From an uncultured Alphaproteobacteria bacterium (GTDB lineage Bacteria > Pseudomonadota > Alphaproteobacteria > HIMB59), in contig CABYGG010000005.1 of NCBI GenBank assembly GCA_902518505.1, positions 1 through 64,000 on the forward strand: DNA of 64,000 nucleotides. The letters are read 5' to 3'. Under the pieces are notes generated by a model. It saw only the letters and a program-made list of their open reading frames with translations. It made no database searches and was not told the DNA's origin. Positions within the stretch are counted from its first letter, which is position 1. Every line of letters begins with the position of its first letter. Made by a program: the position numbers and the translations under genes. Of this stretch, positions 8,020-20,484 are shown one piece after another.

Positions 8020-10698
8020 CTAGTGAGCTAATCCCCAGTTCAAGCCACCACCGAAGTCGACTTTTATAGGAGTTTTAAAAGATTTGTATTTTTTATGTGA
8101 TGTTTCCATCAACTTAGTTATTTGTGGAATAATATCTTTTTCTTTTTTATGAATTTCAAATAAAAGCTCATCATGGACTTGCGATGTCATTTTAGATTTA
8201 CATTTATTTTTCTCTAAATAGCTATGAATATCCAACATTGCAATTTTAATTAACTCAGATGCTGTGCCTTGAATAGGTGCATTGATAGCTTGTCTTTCTG
8301 CAAAAGATCGGAGCATAAAATTTTTAGCATTGATGTCTTTAATGTGAGACTTTCTTCCAAAAAGGTTTTCAACGTAGCCTAGTTTTTTTGCTTTATCGGT
8401 AGTTGATTTCATAAAGTCACTAATGTTTGGAAATTTTTGAAAATAGTTATCTATGAAAAGCTTTGCTTCAGCATTGCTAACACCTAACTGTTTAGCTAAA
8501 CCATATTGGCTAATTCCATAGATTATTCCAAAATTAATAATCTTGGCCATTCTTCGATCATTAGCATTAATTGTTTTTTTGTTAAAAACTAATTGGCCTG
8601 TACTTTGATGAATATCTTGATCCTCTTGGAAAGCTTTTAATAAATTAGGGTCTTCGCAAGCCTCACAAAGCACACGAAGCTCGATTTGGGAGTAATCGAA
8701 GCTATATAACTCATGATCTTTTTCTGCAATAAATGCTGTTCTAATTTTCTTTCCGATCTCAGTTCTAATAGGAATATTTTGTAAATTAGGTTCAGATGAA
8801 CTTAATCTGCCCGTAATAGTAGCTGCAATATTAAATGTGCTGTGAACTCGATCGTTATTATCAGCATGTTCAGCTAAAGAAGATGTATAGGTCGACACTA
8901 GCTTGGAGTATTGACGCCATTGTAGAATATGCGAGGCAATCTCTATTCCCTCAGATTCTAATTGTTCTAAGACTTTGACATTAGTTTGAAAATCTCCTGC
9001 TTTTGTTTTTTTTGTTACCTTCACTTCAAGTTTCTTAAAGATTTCGGTAAGTTGCTTTGGCGAACCAATATTGAACTCCTCACCTGCGATTTTGAAAATT
9101 TTCTGTTCAATTTTTTCAATTTCTTTATTTAGATCTTTTTCCAGTTTTGTTAAAAATTTAAGATCAATCTTACAACCATTGTTTTCAACCTGTTGAAGGA
9201 CTAAGCTTAATTTTTTATCGATATCAAAATATATATAACTATCGGGGGCATCTAATATTTGATCGTGTAATGTCTCATATAATTTATAAGTGGCATAAGC
9301 ATCATGAGCAGCGTAATTTGTTGCAGACTGTAAAGGCACTTCAGAAAAATCTTTATAATTTCTTTTAGACTCATTTTTAATGACATCTTTAAATTTTTCT
9401 TTTTCTTCTCCAAAATAAAAATAATACAAATCCTCAAGATTATGTTTTGTTAAACCGTTATTGACAAAAAAAGACATTAATAAGGTATCTTGAAAAGAAA
9501 TAGTATTTACATTAAAGCGTTTTAAAATAACACTATCGTATTTAGCATTATGAAAAATCTTTAAAATTGAAGGATCTTCACATAATAAATTCAGCTCTTT
9601 TAATATTTTTTTTTGATCTGTCTCAGATATTTCATTTTCAGGTGATTTAAAAGGTAGGTAATAAGCTTGCTGTGCATTAGATAATGAAATGCCAATGATA
9701 TTTGCTTCATTGACGTCTAAACTATCTGTCTCTAAATCTATCGCTAAGGTTTTTTCAGATTGAAGAGACTTTAGATATTCGATTATATCTTTTGTCTTAA
9801 TAAGTGATTTAAATTCTAAGTTTTTTTTGGCTGCATGCGGTTTTGTTTCATGAGCGCTATTTCTAATTAATGATTTAAATTCATATTTTTTGAAAAAGTC
9901 ATTAAGTTTTGGTGAGTCTTCAAAATCTTTTAACTTTTCGATTGTAATAGGTAGTTCAAGATCATTTTTTAGAATTACTAGTTGGTGGCTTATTTTTGCT
10001 TTTTCCTCATGATCATGTATAAGATTTTTAATTCTTTCATTTGATATTTTCTCTTTATTTGCCAGAAGGCCCTCAAAAGAACCAAATTCATTAATTAATT
10101 TAGAGGCTGTTTTTGGTCCGATGCCAGGGACGCCAGGAATATTATCAACACTGTCACCAATTAGAGCTTGTACATCTGTAATCTTGTCAGGGCCAACACC
10201 AAATTTTTCCAATACCTTTGCTTCATCAATTTCAATATTTTTCATTGGATCCATGATTCGATTATTAGCTGATAACAGTTGAAAAAGGTCTTTGTCTGAA
10301 CTAAATACTGTTGTGGGTATCTTATTGTCTTCACCATATTTGACGTAACTTGCTATAACATCATCGGCCTCAAAGTCTTTTTTTTCAATAACATCTAAAC
10401 CAAACGCATCAATAGCTTCACGAATAATACTAAATTGAGGAACTAAATCTTCTGGTGCCTCACCACGATTTGCTTTGTATTCAGGAAATAAAGTATTTCG
10501 AAAAGTATTCCTTCCTGCATCAAGAATGATTAGTATTTTGTCATTTGGATGCTCTTCAATAAGTCTAAGCATCATATTGCAAAACCCATAAACTGCATTT
10601 GTGGGAATACCCTTAGAATTATTCATTGGGGGTAAGGCGTAATAAGCTCGGAAAATATATCCGGAACCATCAACAAGTATTAGTCTTGGCTTAGACAT
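8020..10698 (-). CDS. polA: DNA polymerase I
   Basis: Repair and Okazaki-fragment polymerase of 892 residues with three domains in order: 5' nuclease (about 1-290), 3'-5' proofreading exonuclease (about 295-490) and polymerase (about 520-892). The exonuclease looks active: DLETDS (Exo I), NAKYD (Exo II) and YAAHD (Exo III) keep the four acidic residues. The polymerase keeps FDYSQIELRVL (motif A), RRMAKIINFGIIYG (the O helix, motif B) and QVHDELLFE (motif C). It lies 32 bases downstream of regA and ends 6 bases from the convergent glutaredoxin gene. Confidence 0.97.
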   Translation of the reverse strand: MSKPRLILVDGSGYIFRAYYALPPMNNSKGIPTNAVYGFCNMMLRLIEEHPNDKILIILDAGRNTFRNTLFPEYKANRGEAPEDLVPQFSIIREAIDAFGLDVIEKKDFEADDVIASYVKYGEDNKIPTTVFSSDKDLFQLLSANNRIMDPMKNIEIDEAKVLEKFGVGPDKITDVQALIGDSVDNIPGVPGIGPKTASKLINEFGSFEGLLANKEKISNERIKNLIHDHEEKAKISHQLVILKNDLELPITIEKLKDFEDSPKLNDFFKKYEFKSLIRNSAHETKPHAAKKNLEFKSLIKTKDIIEYLKSLQSEKTLAIDLETDSLDVNEANIIGISLSNAQQAYYLPFKSPENEISETDQKKILKELNLLCEDPSILKIFHNAKYDSVILKRFNVNTISFQDTLLMSFFVNNGLTKHNLEDLYYFYFGEEKEKFKDVIKNESKRNYKDFSEVPLQSATNYAAHDAYATYKLYETLHDQILDAPDSYIYFDIDKKLSLVLQQVENNGCKIDLKFLTKLEKDLNKEIEKIEQKIFKIAGEEFNIGSPKQLTEIFKKLEVKVTKKTKAGDFQTNVKVLEQLESEGIEIASHILQWRQYSKLVSTYTSSLAEHADNNDRVHSTFNIAATITGRLSSSEPNLQNIPIRTEIGKKIRTAFIAEKDHELYSFDYSQIELRVLCEACEDPNLLKAFQEDQDIHQSTGQLVFNKKTINANDRRMAKIINFGIIYGISQYGLAKQLGVSNAEAKLFIDNYFQKFPNISDFMKSTTDKAKKLGYVENLFGRKSHIKDINAKNFMLRSFAERQAINAPIQGTASELIKIAMLDIHSYLEKNKCKSKMTSQVHDELLFEIHKKEKDIIPQITKLMETSHKKYKSFKTPIKVDFGGGLNWGLAH

Positions 10699-10730
10699 TT
10701 AAGCAGAATAACAAAGATTGTAGTGAGTTT

Positions 10731-11291
10731 CTATTCTTTAGGGGCGTGCTTATTTAAAATTCTTTGAAGAGTTCTTCTGTGCATTTTTAGTCTTCTAGCA
10801 GTTTCAGAAACATTACGATTACACTGTGTAAAAACTCTTTGAATATGTTCCCACCTTATTCTATCAGCAGACATTGGGTTCTCAGGTGGTGGGGGCAAGG
10901 ATGTAGCGGTAGCAGACATTAATGATTTTTCGATATCATCTATGTTTGCTGGTTTGGTTAAGTAATCATCAGCACCCAATTTAACGGAGGATACAGCCGT
11001 TGCAATGTTACCATAACTTGTCAACATAACTGTCCTACATTCTGGATTTTGCTCCTTGATCACCTTAATGACATCGAGTCCTGAACCATCACCTAGACGA
11101 AGATCAACTATGGCATAATTAAAATTATTTCCAGCTAAAACATCTAAAGCCTCTTTTTTTGAAGCTGCTGCTGTTACTGTGAAATCTTTACGTTGAAATG
11201 AGGTGGTCAAACGCTCACGGAAGGGTTTATCATCCTCAATAATAAAAAGTGTTTTATCTTTGACTAATGTATTTTGCTCTAAATCCGCCAT
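10731..11291 (-). CDS. regA: Redox response regulator RegA/ActR/PrrA type
   Basis: Global redox response regulator paired with RegB. The 186 residues comprise a receiver domain (about 14-125) with the phospho-acceptor D63 in IVDLRLGDG, a four-proline hinge (SLPPPPENP), and a Fis-type helix-turn-helix (about 145-186) with SETARRLKMHRRTLQRIL, which is nearly invariant in alphaproteobacterial RegA. The start ATG overlaps the regB end by 13 bases, so the two are co-translated. In known species RegA-P controls respiration, CO2 or nitrogen fixation and photosynthesis genes; which targets apply here is not visible. Confidence 0.93.
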   Translation of the reverse strand: MADLEQNTLVKDKTLFIIEDDKPFRERLTTSFQRKDFTVTAAASKKEALDVLAGNNFNYAIVDLRLGDGSGLDVIKVIKEQNPECRTVMLTSYGNIATAVSSVKLGADDYLTKPANIDDIEKSLMSATATSLPPPPENPMSADRIRWEHIQRVFTQCNRNVSETARRLKMHRRTLQRILNKHAPKE

Positions 11292-12523
11292 GTTAAAGTT
11301 ACTTCTGCTCCATCATTACTTTGTACTAATATTTCACCATTTAGATTTTCAATCATTTGTTTTGTTATGAATAGGCCGAGGCCCATATTTACCCCTTTTT
11401 CAGGTCTGCTAGAATAGAATGGTTTTCCAAAATTAGCTATAAACTTCTTATCAAAACCGGGACCATCATCTCTGATTTTAATTGAATAAGAATTTTTCGA
11501 TGTCTCTGAGATTACTAATATTTGTCTATAAGCGAAGCTTATGGCATTTTTTATAATATTATTCATCGCTATGTTCAGTTCGGGTGTGATTTTAATGTTG
11601 ATATTTTTAGAATTTTCATCAGATCTATAATCTAATTTCACAGCTCGATAGTTATTTGAAAATTGATCACATAAAGATTGCACATAGGCATCTAATGACA
11701 TATTTGTAATTTCAGAAGAGAGTTCTTTTGACTCTGGGTTTGTTGAGAGCTCTTTGAGTATTTCCTTACACCTGTCTAACTCTAATAATAGAGTTTTAAT
11801 ATCTTTCCCATAATCATCTTTTAATTTTTGATCTTTTTTTAAGTCATCAACAATTAAATTTATGGTATTCAGTGGTGTGCCTAATTCATGAACAGCTGCA
11901 GCTGCTAAACCTCCAACTTTTAAAAGCTCTTTTTCATTTTGAAGTTGTTTACTAGCTAACTCATATGCTTTTTGGGTGCTTTTGTAATTTAATGAAAAGT
12001 AATAAAGATAAAAAACTAAAAAAATACTACTTATGAATAAAGAAATCATAATAGCTAGGCTGTATGTAAAATTTATATTAGGATGCACAGACAAAGGAAG
12101 ATTAATATAAAAGTTAAATATTAAAGCAAAACAAACTAATGCTAAACTTAAGATAATTATTATTCTTTCTATCGTGAGATATGATGCTGCAATAGCAATA
12201 GGAGCTAAGATAATAAATATAAAAGGATTAGTGTGTCCACCATTTAAAGCAATCAAACTTGAAATTTGAACAATATCAAAACATAAAAATAAGAAGACTT
12301 GTTTTTCAGAAATAATTTTATCTCCTTTATTTAAATAAAATCCTAAGAGAATACTAGCCATTAAGATAAAAGCTATTATCCAAGAGCTCATTGCTACTGT
12401 CTTAGAAATTTCGAAAAAATACTGTGTTATAAATAAAGTAGCGGCCTGACCTCCAAAAGCAATTGCACGTATAATTAAAAAATCTGAAGAATTAACAAAA
12501 AGAAAGTTTTTTTGATTATTCAA
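11279..12523 (-). CDS. regB: Redox sensor histidine kinase RegB/ActS/PrrB type
   Basis: Membrane histidine kinase of 414 residues: about six transmembrane helices (12-178), then dimerisation and ATPase domains. It keeps the ubiquinone-sensing heptapeptide GGHTNPF (95-101; family pattern GGxxNPF), the H-box VHELGTP with phospho-acceptor H212, and C252 in DRCKEIL. The 40-residue spacing from H212 to C252 equals that between H225 and the redox-active C265 of Rhodobacter RegB. The catalytic domain has NAISFA and GxGLGLF. The TTG start directly follows the gyrB stop TAG. Genes regB-regA thus form the tail of a dnaA-dnaN-recF-gyrB operon. Confidence 0.93.
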   Translation of the reverse strand: MNNQKNFLFVNSSDFLIIRAIAFGGQAATLFITQYFFEISKTVAMSSWIIAFILMASILLGFYLNKGDKIISEKQVFLFLCFDIVQISSLIALNGGHTNPFIFIILAPIAIAASYLTIERIIIILSLALVCFALIFNFYINLPLSVHPNINFTYSLAIMISLFISSIFLVFYLYYFSLNYKSTQKAYELASKQLQNEKELLKVGGLAAAAVHELGTPLNTINLIVDDLKKDQKLKDDYGKDIKTLLLELDRCKEILKELSTNPESKELSSEITNMSLDAYVQSLCDQFSNNYRAVKLDYRSDENSKNINIKITPELNIAMNNIIKNAISFAYRQILVISETSKNSYSIKIRDDGPGFDKKFIANFGKPFYSSRPEKGVNMGLGLFITKQMIENLNGEILVQSNDGAEVTLTWRI

Positions 12524-16059
<3,536 letters not shown>

Positions 16060-17169
16060 CTAGATTCTCATTGGCATTAAAATATACAAGCTTGTTGTAT
16101 CTTTAGGATCCTTTACAATTACTGGTGATGATTGGTTTAGTAACTCCAAGATCATAGTATCTCCTTCAATAACGTCTTGTAAATCTAATATATATTTGGA
16201 GTTGAAAAGAATTTCTAAACTTTCAGCTGCATAATTTGCTGCAACCTCTTCATCTCCTTTGTTGCTGTCTGTGCTTGTAGCCATAATCTTGATACTATTA
16301 TTTTCAAATTGTAATTTTACTGTTGGAGTTTTATCTTGATTAACTGTTGAAACCCTATCGATAGCGTTGAAAAAAGGATCTGCCTCAACTTGTAACAATT
16401 TATCATTAGACACAGGTATGACTTTCTCATAATCTGGAAATGTTCCATCTATTAGCTTACTAATAATTATAAAATTCTCTGCCTCTATACTGACCTGAGT
16501 ATCTGTACAGATTATTTTTACCTTACCCTCAAAATCACCTATCATACGATCCAGCTGTAGTATGAATTTTCTTGGTAAAATTATACCTTGTATATTGATA
16601 GCATTTGCTAAATCTAACTCTGTCTTAGCTAATCTGTGGCCATCAGTTGCTACACATTTTAAAATTGTACTTGTCCCATTGCTTACTGTATGAAAGAAAA
16701 TACCATTTAAATAATATCTCGTCTCTTCTGCGGATATAGCAAACTTAGTTTTATTAAATATTCTCTGTATTTCGGATATCGATAACTCGAATGAGTTTGT
16801 TGGATCTAAAGGAACAAATTTTGGAAATTCGTCAGCAGTTAATGCATTTAATTCAAAAACAGAATTATCGGAGTTTATTATTAATCTGTTTCCCTCTAAT
16901 TTACATTTCACTATAGAGTTTTTTTTTGTTTTACGAATAATATCAGTGAGGATTCTTGAGTTTACTGTTGCTTCACCGTTTTTTGATGAGTCTATTGAAA
17001 CAAATTCTCTAATAGAGATATCCATGTCAGTAGATCTAATTTCCACTTGGTTGTTATCACATTTTATATAAATGTTGGATAGAATTGGAATAGTTGATCT
17101 ACTATCAACAATCGAACTTACGTGGTTTAAAACTCTTAAAAAAGCCTCTCGGCTAACTCTAAAATCCAT
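16060..17169 (-). CDS. dnaN: DNA polymerase III sliding clamp (beta subunit)
   Basis: Ring-shaped processivity clamp that tethers replicative and repair polymerases. The 369 residues fit the three-fold repeated clamp domain. Recognisable pieces include SSIVDSRSTIPILSNIYI at the N terminus, the middle-domain segment KCVATDGHRLAKTE, and the C terminus ILMPMRI, which forms part of the protein-binding cleft. The ATG directly follows the dnaA stop TAA. Confidence 0.96.
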   Translation of the reverse strand: MDFRVSREAFLRVLNHVSSIVDSRSTIPILSNIYIKCDNNQVEIRSTDMDISIREFVSIDSSKNGEATVNSRILTDIIRKTKKNSIVKCKLEGNRLIINSDNSVFELNALTADEFPKFVPLDPTNSFELSISEIQRIFNKTKFAISAEETRYYLNGIFFHTVSNGTSTILKCVATDGHRLAKTELDLANAINIQGIILPRKFILQLDRMIGDFEGKVKIICTDTQVSIEAENFIIISKLIDGTFPDYEKVIPVSNDKLLQVEADPFFNAIDRVSTVNQDKTPTVKLQFENNSIKIMATSTDSNKGDEEVAANYAAESLEILFNSKYILDLQDVIEGDTMILELLNQSSPVIVKDPKDTTSLYILMPMRI

Positions 17170-18537
17170 TTAGGAAGTTTGCAATATTCTAGTCAAAAGT
17201 TCAATATCTTCTGCTAAGTTAGGATCGTTTACCATAATTTCCTCAATAGTTTTTATTGCGTGTATAACAGTAGTATGATCTCTACCACCAAATTTTCTGC
17301 CAATCTCAGGCAATGATCTTGTAGTGATTGACTTCGCTAAATACATTGCAACTTGTCTTGGACGAGCCACAGACCTTGACCTTCTTGGGGAGTGCATATC
17401 AGATAGCTTTATATTATAGTGCTCAACTACTCTCTTTTGAATTTCATCAATAGTAATTTTTCTTGAGTTAGTTCTGAGTAGATCTTTTAATACATCCTTT
17501 ACAAGATCAACTGATATATCCGAGTCCTGAATTGATGCATGAACTGCTAATCTATTCAATGCGCCTTCCATTTCTCTAACATTATTGGTAATTTTATTTG
17601 CTAAAAACTCAATAACTTCTTGCTTTAGTTTTATAGATTTTTGTTCTGCTTTAGCTTGGAGAATACCCAATCTTAGTTCATAAGTCAGAGGATGTATATC
17701 CGCAACTAGTCCCCAGCCTAGTCTAGACTTTAATCTATCCTCTAAACCGTCAAGATCAGCGGGAGATTTGTCAGCTGAAATGATAATTTGTCTTTTTTTA
17801 TCTATTAGGGTATTGAATGTATGAAAAAATTCTTCCTGAGTATTATCTTTACCAATTATAAATTGCACATCATCGATCATGAGAACATCTACAGATCTAA
17901 ATTGTTCTTTAAAGCTCATAATATTTTTAAATCTTAAAGCTTTAATAAACTGATACATAAATTTTTCTGCAGTCAAATAAACAACATTTTTTTTGGGGTT
18001 TCTTTTTTTAATATTCCAAGCAACTGCATGCATTAAATGAGTTTTTCCTAATCCAACACCTCCATACAAAAATAATGGATTGAAGCTTACTACTTCAGAT
18101 TGTGCAACGCGTTGTGCTGCTGCATAAGCTAACTCGTTAGGTTTACCTACAATAAAATTATCAAAAGTAAATTTTGGGTCTAATGGTGCGGAAATATCAT
18201 CATAATATGTGTCTTCATCATCATCTTTATCTTCATAAATAACTTCAGTGCCAGGAATAATTCGATTATTCTTCTCTTTAACGATTATAGCTAATTTATC
18301 AATGCTATGACCTTGGTCCATATAAGCTTTTTTTATAACAGATGCATAATTTTTGATTATCCAGTCGCGTAAAAACCTAGTCGGAACTGAGAGAGTGAGA
18401 GAAGTATCAATTAAAGACTCAAAATAAATTGGTTTAATCCAGTTTTGGAAGGTGTCTTTGTCAAGTGATTTTTTTAATTCAGATGAGATCTTTGACCAAG
18501 ACACATCTATGCCACCTTGATGCTTTTCGTCTTCCAC
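17170..18537 (-). CDS. dnaA: Chromosomal replication initiator DnaA
   Basis: AAA+ initiator that opens the replication origin. The 455 residues show all four domains: N-terminal interaction domain (about 1-80), an acidic linker rich in D/E (about 100-118), the ATPase with Walker A GGVGLGKTH and Walker B VLMIDDVQF, and the DNA-binding domain IV with the signature GRDHTTVIHAIKTI. It is preceded by rpsT and followed by dnaN, recF and gyrB without gaps. No cluster of DnaA boxes is visible in the 105-base upstream gap, so an origin there is not supported. Confidence 0.97.
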   Translation of the reverse strand: MEDEKHQGGIDVSWSKISSELKKSLDKDTFQNWIKPIYFESLIDTSLTLSVPTRFLRDWIIKNYASVIKKAYMDQGHSIDKLAIIVKEKNNRIIPGTEVIYEDKDDDEDTYYDDISAPLDPKFTFDNFIVGKPNELAYAAAQRVAQSEVVSFNPLFLYGGVGLGKTHLMHAVAWNIKKRNPKKNVVYLTAEKFMYQFIKALRFKNIMSFKEQFRSVDVLMIDDVQFIIGKDNTQEEFFHTFNTLIDKKRQIIISADKSPADLDGLEDRLKSRLGWGLVADIHPLTYELRLGILQAKAEQKSIKLKQEVIEFLANKITNNVREMEGALNRLAVHASIQDSDISVDLVKDVLKDLLRTNSRKITIDEIQKRVVEHYNIKLSDMHSPRRSRSVARPRQVAMYLAKSITTRSLPEIGRKFGGRDHTTVIHAIKTIEEIMVNDPNLAEDIELLTRILQTS

Positions 18538-18642
18538 TAACTTAATTCCTTCCTCTAAAAGATGTGCTATTTAAGCATGAAAAGTTAAAAAAGAAGAATA
18601 AAAAAAATGTTTTTTTTAAAATAAATTGCTTGAAAAAAAAAA

Positions 18643-18909
18643 TTATTTTGAAATTGCAGTTATATCTTTTTGCAGTTTTGATATAGTTCTAGATGCCTTA
18701 TTGAGGTGCATAATTTTCCTTTTAGTTGATTTATGCAATACAGACATAACTAGTTTTAGTTTCGCCATTGATTCCTCTACCTTTTTATCTTTAATGAGTT
18801 TATCAATTGCCTTTAGCTGGGTTGAAACATTTGATTTTACAGCTTTGTTAATTATTTTTTTTCTATCAGACTGTCGAAGTCTTTTTTTTGCTGATTTATG
18901 TTGTGGCAT
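18643..18909 (-). CDS. rpsT: 30S ribosomal protein S20
   Basis: Primary binder of 16S rRNA; 88 residues, lysine-rich and helical, starting MPQHKSAKKRLRQSDRK as is typical for S20. Neighbouring dnaA and mutM is a common alphaproteobacterial arrangement. The opposite strand carries a 95-codon open frame that is only a shadow. The 105-base gap to dnaA holds T-rich runs on the minus strand but no clear hairpin. Confidence 0.95.
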   Translation of the reverse strand: MPQHKSAKKRLRQSDRKKIINKAVKSNVSTQLKAIDKLIKDKKVEESMAKLKLVMSVLHKSTKRKIMHLNKASRTISKLQKDITAISK

Positions 18910-18954
18910 ATAAAAATATTATTAACAAGTTGTTCGTCTAAAAGTGTTAATAAC

Positions 18955-18963
18955 TTATACACA
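18955..18963 (+). promoter_or_regulatory. Single DnaA box between mutM and rpsT
   Basis: TTATACACA is a perfect match to the TTATNCACA DnaA box, in the 59-base gap upstream of rpsT (and hence of the rpsT-dnaA run). One box could let DnaA-ATP autoregulate this transcription unit. It is not enough to define an origin. Confidence 0.4.
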
Positions 18964-18968
18964 TTTTT

Positions 18969-19787
18969 TTATTTTTGTAAAGCAGGCGAAAAAAAAGTTG
19001 ATCGCCCATTTTGAATGATTTTTTTTATCTTATAGGTCTTTTTTTTGTATATTACATGTTTCTTTTGATAAACCTTAAATAAACTCTGAAAACTTCCGAG
19101 GGTTCCGTCTGGGGATTTATAATCATTTATTGAAGAGCCACCATTTTTTAATGATAGTTTCAAAACAAATTTACAAGAACTTAATAATTGAGATATTTCT
19201 ACTTTTTTAAGGGTGTAAGTTAGTCTTTGAGGATTTAACTTTGAATGATAAAGAGCCTCATTAGCGTATATGTTTCCAATACCCACTATTAAACTTTGAT
19301 CAAGTAAAGCTTGTTTTAAAGAGATTTTTTTTCTTATAAGTTTGTTATGTATCTCATTTAAATTAACCTTATTAATTAGTAAATCAGTGCCATAGTTTTT
19401 AAAAAAAAATTTTACTTCTTTTGAGTCTTTAAGCCTAAAAAACATACCAAACCTACGAGGATCATTATAAACAATTTTAAATTTGTTAAATTGTAGAATT
19501 ACATGGTCATGTTTTTCTTTTTTATAATTTTCATTTAAATAAAACTTTAATCGACCACTCATTCCCAAATGAATAATTACATAACTATCGTTTTCTAATT
19601 CTAAGATTATGTATTTTGCAAAACGTTTAACAGATATGATTTTTTTCTGGGATATTTGCTCAAGATCTTTAAAGTTTAAATTTTTTCTTAGTTTTTTTTG
19701 TGACTTTTTAATAGAAATAATTTTTTTTCCTTTAACTTTTGACTTTAAATATCTTATTGTTGTTTCTACTTCAGGTAGTTCGGGCAT
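18969..19787 (-). CDS. mutM: Formamidopyrimidine-DNA glycosylase with a zincless finger
   Basis: Base-excision repair enzyme that removes 8-oxoguanine and formamidopyrimidines. The 272 residues begin MPELPEVE with the catalytic P2 and E3, and keep the DNA-contact Lys in RFAKYIILEL and the HLGMSGRL segment. The C-terminal zinc finger is unusual. The last 34 residues align without gaps to E. coli Fpg, but the four zinc cysteines are Y247, K250, S267 and L270. The DNA-contacting R262 in NGRSTFF is kept, so the fold may survive as a zincless finger, as in NEIL1 or plant FPG. Its start codon overlaps the divergent ubiE start codon by two bases. Confidence 0.93.
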   Translation of the reverse strand: MPELPEVETTIRYLKSKVKGKKIISIKKSQKKLRKNLNFKDLEQISQKKIISVKRFAKYIILELENDSYVIIHLGMSGRLKFYLNENYKKEKHDHVILQFNKFKIVYNDPRRFGMFFRLKDSKEVKFFFKNYGTDLLINKVNLNEIHNKLIRKKISLKQALLDQSLIVGIGNIYANEALYHSKLNPQRLTYTLKKVEISQLLSSCKFVLKLSLKNGGSSINDYKSPDGTLGSFQSLFKVYQKKHVIYKKKTYKIKKIIQNGRSTFFSPALQK

Positions 19788-20484
19788 GATAACTAAAAAT
19801 AATTCAAATCACTATAATATTACAGATATTTTTGAAAATGTATCTCATGCAAAATATGACTTAATGAACGATATTATGAGTCTTGGAATACATAGACTTT
19901 GGAAAAAATATTTTGTTGATATTGTATTATCAAAATATTCTAGCAATGAGAAAATTTTAGATATTGCAAGTGGTAGCGGGGATATTTTTAACTTGCTTCC
20001 TATTTCAAAAAATCTTTATGCTCTAGATCCTGTTTCTGAAATGCACAACATATCTAGAAAAAAAAATAGTTTTAAAAAAATTAATTACGAAGTTGGTTAT
20101 GCAGAAAATTTGCCTTATAAAAAAAATTTTTTTCAAATTATAACATGTACTTATGGTGTAAGAAATTTTAAAAATCGAAAAAATGGTTTTTCTGAAATTA
20201 ACAGATGTCTTAAAAAAAATGGTTATTTTTTCATTATGGAATTTGGTATTCCAAAAAGAGATTTATTAAAAAGTTCATATAAAAACTTTTTAAAATATGT
20301 TTTACCTTTTACTGGAAGCATCATCTCTAATGATAGACATAGTTATAAATACTTAGCTGACAGTATTATTTCTTTTCCTAATCAAAATAAGCTTCTTGAA
20401 GAACTGATAAATACAGGTTTTTCTCATATTAAAACTATTGATTTCATTTCTGGAGCTAACAGCATATATATAGTTCAAAAATAA
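19786..20484 (+). CDS. ubiE: Ubiquinone biosynthesis C-methyltransferase UbiE
   Basis: SAM-dependent C-methylation step of ubiquinone synthesis. The 232-residue protein (from ATG 19786) has the UbiE N-terminal signature HAKYDLMNDIMSLGIHRLWK, the SAM-binding loop LDIASGSGDIF and TCTYGVRNFKN, the family's second signature. An open frame extends upstream to 19609 but is antisense to mutM; the ATG at 19786 gives the expected N terminus. That ATG and the mutM ATG form one CATG, so no intergenic DNA exists between these divergent genes. ubiB, which often follows ubiE in alphaproteobacteria, is absent; the stop overlaps the coaC start by one base. Confidence 0.93.
   Translation: MITKNNSNHYNITDIFENVSHAKYDLMNDIMSLGIHRLWKKYFVDIVLSKYSSNEKILDIASGSGDIFNLLPISKNLYALDPVSEMHNISRKKNSFKKINYEVGYAENLPYKKNFFQIITCTYGVRNFKNRKNGFSEINRCLKKNGYFFIMEFGIPKRDLLKSSYKNFLKYVLPFTGSIISNDRHSYKYLADSIISFPNQNKLLEELINTGFSHIKTIDFISGANSIYIVQK

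Noticed and set aside
19609-19785. Upstream extension of the ubiE frame
   Set aside because: It is antisense to the well-conserved MutM N terminus and has no UbiE-like residues.
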